A stretch of DNA of 16,700 bases from an uncultured Eubacteriales bacterium (lineage in GTDB: Bacteria > Bacillota > Clostridia > Lachnospirales > Lachnospiraceae): the NCBI GenBank assembly GCA_900313855.1, contig OMSZ01000231.1, positions 1 to 16,700 on the forward strand. The letters run 5' to 3'. Within the stretch, counting starts at the first letter, position 1. Every line of letters begins with the position of its first letter. The notes below the pieces were generated by a model. That model was not told where the DNA came from and ran no database searches. It saw only the letters and a program-made list of their open reading frames with translations. Both the position numbers and the translations under genes were made by a program. Below are positions 8,259-16,182 of this stretch, piece after piece.

Positions 8259-10760
8259 ATGTATAAATCTGTTTGGAAGAAATCCATAGCATGGGGAATG
8301 GCGCTTACAATGATGCTTTCTCTTACGGCTTGTGGAGGTAAGAAGGGTAATGAAGGAGGAGCTGATTCTTCGTCTGCTAAGTATGGCGATGTCAAGAATA
8401 TGGTCTTTTCCGGTGAAGAGGTAGATATTAAGGATGTTAAGGGTGACATCAATAATTTTGTTGTAAATAATGATAAGATTTATTTCTATACTATGGAGTG
8501 GCCGGAGACAGAGGAGACTGATGAGCCGGCAGTTTCCGGTGAAGTAGATGCTGATTCAGATATATCAAAGGAAACATCTGAGGAAAGCGCAGATACTACA
8601 GAGGAAGCAGATAAAGATGGCGGGTCTGATAAGGAGGATGCTACAGAAGAAAGTACCGGTACCGATGACACAGAAGAAGCGGACGGCTCAGATACGAAAG
8701 CAGAGACTTCAGAAGAGGGTGGACAATCCGATGAAGCAGAGGATATTGAAGCTACCGACATAGAAATGCAGGCAACAGTAAGATTATATTCAATGAATCT
8801 TGATGCTACGGGAATCACAGAGATCTGCGAATTTGAACCATTAAATTCCGGTGAATATATTCAGAATCTTCTTGTTGATAAGGAAGGTAATTTTAAGCTG
8901 TATTCTGTTTCATACGACATGAAGACAGAAAGTAATACACAATTTCTTTCAACATTAACTCCTGATGGCAAGATTGAGAACCATACTGATATTACTAAAC
9001 AGCTTGGACTTTCACAGGATGTATGTATAAGTAAAGTGATCATGGATGGTAATGATAATTATATCATTGTTACAGAGCAGAGTGTTATCATACTTGACAG
9101 CAGCTTAAACAAGGTTGCGGAGGTTAAGAATGAAAACGGTTATTTGGGGGGTGAGGCAGTTACACCTGATGGCAGTATAGTATGCGGTTCTTCCGGCGAA
9201 AAGGGAACGGTTGTACAGGTACTGGACGTTGCAGGTAAGAAATTTGGCGATAAATATGAGCTTGATATAAACTATTTCAACGGTTCGGACAGCTTAATCA
9301 ACGGAAACGGTGAGTTTGATTTCTATTACAAGGATCAGTCTGGAGTTTTTGGATATTCCATGAAAGATAAGAAGACAACCAAGCTTCTTGACTATCTTGC
9401 GTCTGAGATTAATTCCGACAATACTTATTCGATCATACCGATCAATGCCGAAACAATGCTTTCAACAGGATGGACTGAGCAGGGTTCGACGTTGACAGTT
9501 TATAAGAAGGTAGATCCCTCAGCGGTTAAGGATAAGGTAACTATTACCTACGGCTCTATGTGGTCTGTCGATGACAGTATCCGTAATGCTGCTATCAAGT
9601 TCAACAAAGAAAGTGATAATTACAGGATTGAGTTCAAGGATTATAGTGATTCGGATGATCCTGTATCTAAGATGAATGCTGATATTATTGCAGGTAATAT
9701 TCCTGATATTATAGATCTTTCGAATCTTCCTGTCGGTCAGTATGTTGCGAAGGGTATCTTAGAGGATCTGACGCCTTATTACGAAAAGGATGACAAGGTT
9801 AAGAAGGAAGATATTCTGCCTTCAATAGCAAAGGCTATGGAGATAGATGGTAAGATGTATTACATTTCATCTAATTTCAACATTATATCCCTGATAGCAT
9901 CTAAGAAGGATGTGGGAGATAAGACCGGCTGGACTTTTGATGAATTTAAGCAGCTCTTAGACGAGAAGGGTGAGGGTGCAAGACCTTTCTACTCAGAGAA
10001 CAAATCTGAGGTGCTTTACAGCTTCCTTGGAGCAATTGTTGATGATTATATTGATTGGACGACAGGTAAATGTAACTTTAACGGAGCTGATTTCAAATCA
10101 GTTCTTGAAATAGCCAATCGCGGTACAAATGAGGAAACTGACTACAGTGAGGACTCACCTTCGGAGTATGAGCTTATAAAGTCAGGTAAGGTATTGTTAT
10201 CCGGCGGCTGGTTAGATGTCGAGAGTATACAGCTTTATAAGAAAATGTATAATTCAGATATAACGTTTATAGGTTATCCTTGTGAAGACAAGCAGGGTTC
10301 GTATTTTAATCTGAATAACATGCTTGGTATATACTCTAAATCAGACAAGAAGGACGGAGCATGGGAATTCATCAAGACATTTATGACAAAGGATTATCAG
10401 GCTAACGGTTATAATATCTGGAATGTACCGACCAACAAAGATGCCTTTGAGAATTACATGAAGACAAAGACCACTACAAAGCCTTATAAGGATGAGTACG
10501 GTAATGATATAGAGCCGTTAGATTCTTCATGGGGTTATGGTGATGATCTTGAGGTGAAGATCGGACCTCTTAGTGCTGATGAGGAGAAGATGTACCGTGA
10601 TCTTATCAATAATACAACTAAGATAAGCGGATATAATAATGAGATTATGGATATCATCAATGAGGAAGCCAAGAACTATTTCAACGGCCAGAAGGGTCTT
10701 GATGAGACTGCAGATATAATTCAGAATCGTGTTACAACATTTGTTAACGAGAATCGTTAG
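8259..10760 (+). CDS. Lipoprotein with propeller-like N-terminal half and ABC solute-binding C-terminal half
   Basis: An 833-residue exported lipoprotein. Residues 1-24 are a signal peptide and LTAC places the lipidated cysteine at 25. Residues from about 55 to 420 contain repeated beta-rich segments of the type DKIYFYT, RLYSMNLDATG, DGKIENHT and TPDGSIVCGSS, suggesting a beta-propeller of the DUF5050/WD kind; this is inferred by eye. A tract of about 90 residues (80-168), very rich in Asp, Glu, Ser and Thr, interrupts the first blade. Residues 425-833 match the family 1 extracellular solute-binding fold of CUT1 carbohydrate transporters: a VTITYGSMW start, NADIIAGNIPDIIDLSNLP, GWTFDEFKQLL, and NMLGIYSKSDKKDGAWEFIK near the end. 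It should bind a ligand for the permeases encoded next. AAAGGAGG at 8245-8252 supports the ATG. The ligand is unknown. Confidence 0.85.
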   Translation: MYKSVWKKSIAWGMALTMMLSLTACGGKKGNEGGADSSSAKYGDVKNMVFSGEEVDIKDVKGDINNFVVNNDKIYFYTMEWPETEETDEPAVSGEVDADSDISKETSEESADTTEEADKDGGSDKEDATEESTGTDDTEEADGSDTKAETSEEGGQSDEAEDIEATDIEMQATVRLYSMNLDATGITEICEFEPLNSGEYIQNLLVDKEGNFKLYSVSYDMKTESNTQFLSTLTPDGKIENHTDITKQLGLSQDVCISKVIMDGNDNYIIVTEQSVIILDSSLNKVAEVKNENGYLGGEAVTPDGSIVCGSSGEKGTVVQVLDVAGKKFGDKYELDINYFNGSDSLINGNGEFDFYYKDQSGVFGYSMKDKKTTKLLDYLASEINSDNTYSIIPINAETMLSTGWTEQGSTLTVYKKVDPSAVKDKVTITYGSMWSVDDSIRNAAIKFNKESDNYRIEFKDYSDSDDPVSKMNADIIAGNIPDIIDLSNLPVGQYVAKGILEDLTPYYEKDDKVKKEDILPSIAKAMEIDGKMYYISSNFNIISLIASKKDVGDKTGWTFDEFKQLLDEKGEGARPFYSENKSEVLYSFLGAIVDDYIDWTTGKCNFNGADFKSVLEIANRGTNEETDYSEDSPSEYELIKSGKVLLSGGWLDVESIQLYKKMYNSDITFIGYPCEDKQGSYFNLNNMLGIYSKSDKKDGAWEFIKTFMTKDYQANGYNIWNVPTNKDAFENYMKTKTTTKPYKDEYGNDIEPLDSSWGYGDDLEVKIGPLSADEEKMYRDLINNTTKISGYNNEIMDIINEEAKNYFNGQKGLDETADIIQNRVTTFVNENR

Positions 10761-10801
10761 TATAGCTGCAGAGAAATGCGCAGCAATAGAGAATGGCGTG
10801 A

Positions 10802-10897
10802 GGCTCTGCAGAGGGATTATAAGAAATATATACCTTCCCCCTTTTAAGGGGGAGGGTGTCGGCAGAGCCGACGTATGTGGTGTGTGTTATACACCAA
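10802..10897 (+). repeat. REP-like cluster of hairpins between binding-protein and permease genes
   Basis: Three hairpins lie back to back after the binding-protein gene. The first pairs 10832-10842 with 10847-10857 (C-run against G-run, 11 pairs); the second pairs GTCGGC 10858-10863 with GCCGAC 10867-10872; the third pairs TGGTGT 10878-10883 with ACACCA 10891-10896. GGCTCTGC (10802-10809) can also pair with GCAGAGCC (10862-10869), enclosing the first hairpin. None is followed by a T run, so they are not intrinsic terminators. They are well placed to protect the 3' end of the binding-protein message and lower downstream expression. The C-run/G-run motif followed by a GTCGGC hairpin resembles dispersed repeats I associate with clostridial genomes. 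Confidence 0.65.
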
Positions 10898-10927
10898 TAT
10901 CATGATATCTTTGGAGGCTTAGACAAC

Positions 10928-11839
10928 GTGAAAAAGCAACTGGTAACAGAGGACGGTATAGCATACAAAAAGCATAGAATGAGCAGAAAAGACAAGAAGA
11001 ATTCCATTCTCTATATGCTGCTTAGTATATTAGGTGTTTTGGTATTCTTTATATTACCGTTTTTTGTCGTTATCTATTACTCGCTTGTCGATAATCCGAT
11101 AAGCCATGAGTTTGTCGGCCTTGATAATTTTGTCAGAATAATTCAGAATTCGTCATTTCAGCAGGCAGCTAAGAATACCGCAACCTTTTCTTTGGCGGCA
11201 GTACCGCTTGCTGTTATACTTTCTTTGGTTATGGCGCTGATCCTTGAGGAGAATATTCCGATGAAGAGTCAGTTCCGTACCTTCTTTTTGAGTCCCATGA
11301 TGGTACCGGTTGCATCGATCGTGCTTATATGGCAGGTGCTTTTTGACTATAACGGAGCCATCAATGAATTTGTTAAGAATCTTGGTGGGGCACCTATAGA
11401 CTGGTTCAAATCCGAATATAGTCAGATTGTAATTGTAATTTTATTTCTTTGGAAAAATCTCGGTTATAATATGATACTTTTCATGTCGGCCTTAAATGCT
11501 ATTCCTAGGGATGTATTGGAGGTTGCGACATTAGAAAGTGCATCCGAGTTTCAGAAATTCTGGTATATAAAGCTTAGATATCTATCATCTACAATTCTGT
11601 TTGTGGGTATATTATCACTTATCAATTCCTTTAAGGTATTTAGAGAGGTTTATCTGTTAACAGGGGATTATCCTTATGATTCCCTGTACATGCTGCAGCA
11701 TTTTATGAATAATACTTTTAGGGCGCTTGATTATCAGAAGCTTTCTTCTGCGGCGATAATAATGGGCATTGTCATGTGCATTGTTATCGGGTTCCTGTTC
11801 TTTGCGGAGGATCGTTACGGAAAGGATGTGGAAGGCTGA
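10928..11839 (+). CDS. ABC transporter permease, CUT1 family, first subunit (MalF/UgpA-like)
   Basis: An integral membrane protein of about 303 residues with six hydrophobic segments in the usual CUT1 pattern, from SILYMLLSILGVLVFFILPF to SAAIIMGIVMCIVIGFLFF. It would form the membrane channel with the next gene product and receive ligand from the upstream lipoprotein. The GTG at 10928 is chosen because GGAGG at 10913-10917 precedes it; an in-frame GTG at 10856 falls inside a strong hairpin and lacks a binding site. The cytoplasmic EAA loop, which docks the ATPase, is degenerate: EVATLESASEFQKFWYIKLR has Ser204 in place of the conserved Gly and Arg in place of the usual Pro. The stop overlaps the next start by one base. 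Confidence 0.88.
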   Translation: MKKQLVTEDGIAYKKHRMSRKDKKNSILYMLLSILGVLVFFILPFFVVIYYSLVDNPISHEFVGLDNFVRIIQNSSFQQAAKNTATFSLAAVPLAVILSLVMALILEENIPMKSQFRTFFLSPMMVPVASIVLIWQVLFDYNGAINEFVKNLGGAPIDWFKSEYSQIVIVILFLWKNLGYNMILFMSALNAIPRDVLEVATLESASEFQKFWYIKLRYLSSTILFVGILSLINSFKVFREVYLLTGDYPYDSLYMLQHFMNNTFRALDYQKLSSAAIIMGIVMCIVIGFLFFAEDRYGKDVEG

Positions 11840-12777
11840 TGGGAAAAGACAGAGTCAAGGAATGGTGTGTGAAAAATGCGAAGAAAAGACATTTGATAAA
11901 AAAGGTTCTTCTGACATTTATTGCGGCATCGTTTGCAATATCATTTCTTCTGCCGACAATTTTGACCATGGCTAATTCATTTATGTCATCGGCAGAGATC
12001 AGTACGAATTACGGTGTTATATTTAATAAATACAAACAATTGGATTATGGAGAGAAAGATACAGATTATGTGGCGGAGAAGGTCAATTTGAAACTGATTC
12101 CCGATATGGTTGATTTCTCGCAGTACTCAACGGTGCTTCTTAAGAGTCCGGAGTATCTGCTGAAATTCTGGAATTCGGTTATATTGGTTATTCCGATCAT
12201 GATCTTTCAGATATTAGTTGCGCTTGGAGCATCATACAGCTTTATGCGATTTAGGAGTAAGCGAAGGGAAGTCCTCTTCTTTATGTATGTGGCAGTTATG
12301 CTTATGCCGTTTCAGGTGACATTGGTTCCTAACTATATCGTGGCAGACTGGCTGCATATACTTGATACAAGATGGTCGATAATACTGCCCGGAATATTCG
12401 CCCCGTTTAGTGTATATCTGCTTACAAAGTTTATGAGGCGAATACCGGCTTCACTAATAGAGGCGGCACAGCTTGACGGAGCAAATGAGTGGCAGATATT
12501 TACCAAGGTGTGTATACCGCTTTGTAAAGGACCTATCGCTTCGGTAGCAATCCTTGTGTTCATAGATTATTGGAATATGGTTGAACAGCCGCTTATCATG
12601 CTTTCAGATGCAGATAAGCATCCGCTGTCAGTGTTTCTTTCTAAGATCAATACAGGCGAGGTCGGGCTGGCATTTGCGGTGGCAACGATATATATGGTTC
12701 CGACAATACTTATATTCCTTTATGGAGAGGAATATCTTGTCGAGGGAATATCTTATTCCGGCAGTGTAAAGGGATAA
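11839..12777 (+). CDS. ABC transporter permease, CUT1 family, second subunit (MalG/UgpE-like)
   Basis: A 312-residue partner permease with six hydrophobic segments and a canonical EAA loop, EAAQLDGANEWQIFTKVCIP, which contacts the ATPase. The start is the ATG at 11839 within TGATG, so translation is probably coupled to the first permease; GGAAGG just upstream serves as the binding site. The first extracytoplasmic loop is long (about 65 residues, between FMSSAEISTNYG and KFWNSVIL), a feature seen in some MalG-type proteins. No ATPase gene lies nearby, so a shared MsmK/MalK-type ATPase encoded elsewhere is likely, as is common in Firmicutes. Confidence 0.9.
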   Translation: MGKDRVKEWCVKNAKKRHLIKKVLLTFIAASFAISFLLPTILTMANSFMSSAEISTNYGVIFNKYKQLDYGEKDTDYVAEKVNLKLIPDMVDFSQYSTVLLKSPEYLLKFWNSVILVIPIMIFQILVALGASYSFMRFRSKRREVLFFMYVAVMLMPFQVTLVPNYIVADWLHILDTRWSIILPGIFAPFSVYLLTKFMRRIPASLIEAAQLDGANEWQIFTKVCIPLCKGPIASVAILVFIDYWNMVEQPLIMLSDADKHPLSVFLSKINTGEVGLAFAVATIYMVPTILIFLYGEEYLVEGISYSGSVKG

Positions 12778-12825
12778 ATTAATTATAAATGTTTCGGTAG
12801 AGTATTAAATAACAGGAGGACGAAA

Positions 12826-14463
12826 ATGGAAGGGTCAGGTCGAAAGAAAATTATTAAAAAATTTGCAGCGATATTCATAATTGTTTTATTGGTGCTTACA
12901 TTTTTTTCTAATACAATCATGAATTATTCTCTGCCGGAGGTGGCGACAGAGCCGGTTACATCGGGGACGGTATCTAATAAGGTTCGTGGGCAGGGGCCCG
13001 TTGAGACTAATTCCGACAGCGATGTTATGGTCAGCGGTACCCGTAAGATCAAAGAGGTTAAGGTTAAGGTCGGAGATGAGGTTAAGAAGGGTGATGTGCT
13101 TTTTACCTTTGAAGAGGGCGAGAATACCGAGCTTGACGAAGCAGAGAAGGCTCTTGAGACAATGGAGCTTAACTATGCAAAGTCTCTTCTTAAATTAGGT
13201 CCCGATTATACTGAGGATGATATAGGAATCAAAGATGCCAAGAAGGCACTTAAGGATGCAATAGATGATCTTGAAAAGTCAAAAAAGAATGACAAGGAGC
13301 TTAAGGCGGCGCAGAAGGCGCTAGACCAGACTAAGAAGGATATTGATGCACTTCAGACAAAAATAGATGATCTTCAGGCTAAGTCTGATGCTTTTGCGGA
13401 AATCGGCGATTATGATACTATTGAAACCGCTTTGGCAGATGATGAAAAATCAATGAAGAGACTTAAGGAAGATCTTACTATTGCAAAGGATAATGGTGAG
13501 GATACATTATCTCTTGATCGTGAAATTGAGGATAGACAGGCATCAATTGATAAGAATAAGAAACTTTTGGAGGCACTCAAATCAAGTAAGTCGATAAATG
13601 CAGACTTAAAGGCTGCCAAAAGCAGTTATGATACACTTAAGAAAACTCAGGATACTCAGGAAACTAAGGTGACAGAGCTGTCTCAGGTTACGCCGCTTAA
13701 GGATGCCAAGGCCTCTGTAGAGGAGAAAAAGAAGTCTTTGGAATCTCTTGTCCGTGCTCTTGATAAGAGAAAGGAAGAGGATGCTCTTAATGCAAAGAGT
13801 GAAGCAATGGATAATGAGGCTACGCAGAAGGAGATGGATGAGCAGAGAGAGAAGATCAATAAGCTAAAAAAGAGTGATGATCTTAAGGAGGTTAAAGCCG
13901 AGGATGACGGAGTTGTATCTGAGGTGGCGGTCAAAGAGGGTGATACCGCGACAGCAGACGCACCGCTTGCAAAGCTGCAGCTTAAGGACAGCGGATATAT
14001 TGTAAAGATCAATGTCAGCAAAGCCCAGAGCAAGCTTATTAAGACAGGTGACGAGGCTACAATTGAGAATATATGGGATGACAGTGTATCCGCAACGGTT
14101 AAGAATATACGAGTTGATACTGAGAATCCTAATCAGAGTATGATAGTGACATTTGAAGTTAAGGGTGATGTTTCGGTAGGTCAGACTTTAGCGTTTGCCG
14201 TTGGTGAGAGAAGCAATCACTATGATGCGGTTGTTCCGAATAATGCTGTCCGTGAAGACAGTAAGGGTAAGTTTGTATTAATCCTTAAGGTTAAGGGAAC
14301 GCCTCTTGGAAACAGATATACGGTTAAGCGTGCCGATGTCGAGGTTGAGGCTTCTGATGATACGTCTTCCGGCGTTACGGGCGGTGTTGCCGAGTATGAG
14401 GATGTTATCACCAATTCATCGAAGCCGCTTGAGAATGGAATGCAGGTCAGGCTTGTACAGTAA
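12826..14463 (+). CDS. Membrane fusion protein, MacA/HlyD-type adaptor with long coiled coil
   Basis: A 545-residue adaptor. Residues 10-28 form an N-terminal membrane anchor. The two halves of a biotinyl/lipoyl-like domain are at about 73-95 (KIKEVKVKVGDEVKKGDVLF) and 356-386 (VKAEDDGVVSEVAVKEGD), split by about 250 residues of charged, heptad-like helix that should form a long coiled-coil hairpin. Beta-barrel and membrane-proximal segments follow, including AVVPNNAVREDSKGKFVLI. Such adaptors connect inner-membrane ABC exporters to outer parts of the envelope; in Gram-positive bacteria they pair with MacB-like permeases (YknX type). The coiled coil is longer than in typical Gram-positive relatives. 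AGGAGGA at 12814-12820 supports the ATG. It follows the permease by 48 bases without a terminator. Confidence 0.85.
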   Translation: MEGSGRKKIIKKFAAIFIIVLLVLTFFSNTIMNYSLPEVATEPVTSGTVSNKVRGQGPVETNSDSDVMVSGTRKIKEVKVKVGDEVKKGDVLFTFEEGENTELDEAEKALETMELNYAKSLLKLGPDYTEDDIGIKDAKKALKDAIDDLEKSKKNDKELKAAQKALDQTKKDIDALQTKIDDLQAKSDAFAEIGDYDTIETALADDEKSMKRLKEDLTIAKDNGEDTLSLDREIEDRQASIDKNKKLLEALKSSKSINADLKAAKSSYDTLKKTQDTQETKVTELSQVTPLKDAKASVEEKKKSLESLVRALDKRKEEDALNAKSEAMDNEATQKEMDEQREKINKLKKSDDLKEVKAEDDGVVSEVAVKEGDTATADAPLAKLQLKDSGYIVKINVSKAQSKLIKTGDEATIENIWDDSVSATVKNIRVDTENPNQSMIVTFEVKGDVSVGQTLAFAVGERSNHYDAVVPNNAVREDSKGKFVLILKVKGTPLGNRYTVKRADVEVEASDDTSSGVTGGVAEYEDVITNSSKPLENGMQVRLVQ

Positions 14464-14492
14464 GTTAGGATTTGCATAGAAGGAGAATCTAC

Positions 14493-15938
14493 ATGAAGGT
14501 CATAAAAGACTATATTGTACAACATAGAAGAATACTGTTGATAGATGCGATCCTTCTTGTTATTTTTCTTGCTGTGGGCAGAGAAGCGCATAAAATGGCG
14601 GATGCCATGGTATCACAGCAGGAGGCGGCAAGATGGGAAAATGACGCCGTTACGAATGTGACTAAGAAAAAAGATGATGGGCCGGATAAAAACAAAAAGA
14701 AGCTTAATATCAGGTCTTTGGTTGGCGAGAAGCGTATGCCTTATGCGCAGGTAAGTGCATTTATTTCTCCGGGACGTATGTTTGACAGCGATGGAATTAA
14801 TGATGTAAGAGGTTCGCTGCAGTCAACGCTTGTTAAGGATGCCAGAGGAGAGTCGCAGACGGGTGGTCGCGTCTGGATAGATGCTTATAGCTGCGAAACG
14901 GATATTTCACTTCGAAAAGACAGTAATAATCTGTCTGTTAAGGCTGTTGGTATTGGCGGAGATTTCTTTCAGTTCCATCCGATGAAGCTGCTTTCGGGAA
15001 GCTATATATCGGAGTCGGATATTAATCACGACAGGATAGTGGTGGATGAGAATTTTGCGTGGACGATGTTCGGTTCTAATGATATAGTCGGCATGCAGGT
15101 ATGGTATGGAGACAACATTTATTATATCGCAGGTGTTGTAAAGGTTGACGAGGACGATATCTCAGAGTATGCCTATGGAGATCAGAACCGTGTATATATG
15201 ATGTATGATGAGCTTAAAAAGAAGAATGATAGTATTCCGATAACATGCTATGAGGTCGTATATCCGAATCCCATCTCCAATTACGCGTTTTATGCCGTAA
15301 GGACTGCTTACGGACTGTCAGATGAGGAAAGTGACCAGCTTGACAAGAAGAAGGATAATCCGTTGTCCTTTGATGATGTTGAAATTATTGAGAATACCAA
15401 GAGATATAACGACATGGAGCTTCTTCTTAAGGTAAAGCATTGGAATCTTAGAACGATGAGAACTTCTTCGATAGGCTATCCCTTCTGGGAGAATATCGCA
15501 AGAGTTTGTGATGAGAGGCTTATGATCCTTTTGCTGCTAAGGCTTGTGCTTCTGGTATTTCCCGTCATTAGTATTATCTGGCTTATTTATGGCTTGTGGG
15601 AGAGAAGAACCTGGACTTTTAAGGCGCTTATAGTCGGAAAGATCGATGATCTTGTTGAGAAACGCAGAGCTGAAAAATATTATCAGCAGGAAAATGAGAA
15701 TGAAGAAATGAAAAAGCAGTCTGAGGAAGGAATGACAGAAGATGATGAATCACCTGAAACTTCCTATGATGAGTCTCCTGAGGCTGCGGGTGATGGCTCG
15801 CTTGAGGCGGGTGGTGATGTGTTGCCAGAGCCTGCTCATGATGGCTCGATAGAGACGGATGGTGATGTGTTGCCAAAGACTGCGGAGGATGATACTGAGA
15901 TTGAACTTGTCAGTGTCTTAGATGAGGATCTGTTATAG
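14493..15938 (+). CDS. MacB-like extracytoplasmic core protein with only two membrane segments
   Basis: A 481-residue membrane protein. Residues 13-28 form the first membrane segment, and about 80-330 resemble the MacB periplasmic core domain (VKAVGIGGDFFQFHPMKLLSGSY and IVVDENFAWTMFGSNDIVG are typical of that domain). One hydrophobic stretch (about 345-370) then leads into a cytoplasmic tail. MacB/FtsX permeases normally have three further membrane segments after the core; here only one is visible, and there is no ATPase domain. It is probably the partner of the adaptor encoded 29 bases upstream. The tail is acidic and made of six 8-residue repeats. AGAAGGAGA at 14478-14485 fixes the ATG at 14493 rather than an in-frame TTG at 14472. 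Function is not known. Confidence 0.7.
   Translation: MKVIKDYIVQHRRILLIDAILLVIFLAVGREAHKMADAMVSQQEAARWENDAVTNVTKKKDDGPDKNKKKLNIRSLVGEKRMPYAQVSAFISPGRMFDSDGINDVRGSLQSTLVKDARGESQTGGRVWIDAYSCETDISLRKDSNNLSVKAVGIGGDFFQFHPMKLLSGSYISESDINHDRIVVDENFAWTMFGSNDIVGMQVWYGDNIYYIAGVVKVDEDDISEYAYGDQNRVYMMYDELKKKNDSIPITCYEVVYPNPISNYAFYAVRTAYGLSDEESDQLDKKKDNPLSFDDVEIIENTKRYNDMELLLKVKHWNLRTMRTSSIGYPFWENIARVCDERLMILLLLRLVLLVFPVISIIWLIYGLWERRTWTFKALIVGKIDDLVEKRRAEKYYQQENENEEMKKQSEEGMTEDDESPETSYDESPEAAGDGSLEAGGDVLPEPAHDGSIETDGDVLPKTAEDDTEIELVSVLDEDLL
15744..15887 (+). repeat. Six tandem 24-bp repeats in the tail of the MacB-like gene
   Basis: The 144 bases hold six 24-bp units encoding DESPETSY, DESPEAAG, DGSLEAGG, DVLPEPAH, DGSIETDG and DVLPKTAE. 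The last four also form two 48-bp units (15792-15839 and 15840-15887) that match closely, so a 48-bp duplication followed the original 24-bp expansion. The frame is kept and the encoded tail is acidic and probably disordered. Confidence 0.85.
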
Positions 15939-16003
15939 GTCAGTCACCGATATGGATGGTTGTATATATAATTAGGGAATGAAGATAGCAAATATGTTAA
16001 ACC

Positions 16004-16039
16004 AAAATCCCAGTGGTTGAAAAATCACTGGGATTTTTT
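16004..16039 (+). terminator. Intrinsic terminator of the transporter operon
   Basis: A perfect 12-bp stem pairs 16004-16015 (AAAATCCCAGTG) with 16026-16037 around a ten-base loop, ending in six T residues (16034-16039). The A run on the left arm means it could also work on the minus strand. It lies 65 bases after the last gene of the operon. The stretch from 16040 to 16138 holds no gene that I can support. Confidence 0.93.
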
Positions 16040-16138
16040 GTGTGGTACCAAAAACTGTATCGCTGATCTGATATAATTACGATAGTAGGGTTCAAGATTA
16101 AAAGCTGAATTGATTGCGATCGTAAAATATTATGCAGA

Positions 16139-16167
16139 TTGACAATATGGCATATATGCCATATAAT
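16139..16167 (+). promoter_or_regulatory. Consensus sigma-A promoter with perfect 20-bp palindromic operator
   Basis: TTGACA at 16139-16144 and TATAAT at 16162-16167 are separated by exactly 17 bases, a full consensus promoter. Positions 16145-16164 form a perfect 20-bp palindrome with ATATGGCATA as its half. It fills the spacer and the first half of the -10 box. This is the usual layout for autorepression by an antitoxin with a helix-turn-helix domain, and the downstream gene encodes such a protein. Confidence 0.85.
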
Positions 16168-16182
16168 ACAAAGGAGATTGTT

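Noticed and set aside
8486..8818. Minus-strand open frame rich in Ser, Val and Ala opposite the acidic tract
   Set aside because: It mirrors the biased codon content of the Asp/Glu/Ser-rich insert and shows no protein-like features.
10856..10927. Upstream GTG giving a 327-residue first permease
   Set aside because: The GTG lies in the base of a strong hairpin, has no proper ribosome binding site, and the extra 24 residues look unlike a permease N-terminus; GTG at 10928 has GGAGG at a suitable distance.
11776..11838. Upstream start adding 21 residues to the second permease
   Set aside because: The extra residues come from the other frame of the first permease gene; ATG at 11839 within TGATG gives normal coupling and length.
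13410..14033. Long minus-strand open frames rich in Ser, Leu and Ala opposite the adaptor gene
   Set aside because: They are shadows of the coiled-coil coding sequence on the + strand, with no ribosome binding site and low-complexity composition.
16072..16125. TATAAT at 16072 and an inverted repeat TTACGAT/ATCGTAA (16077-16083, 16119-16125)
   Set aside because: There is no -35 match, the arms are only 7 bp and 35 bases apart, and no gene begins nearby; chance in AT-rich DNA is a sufficient explanation.
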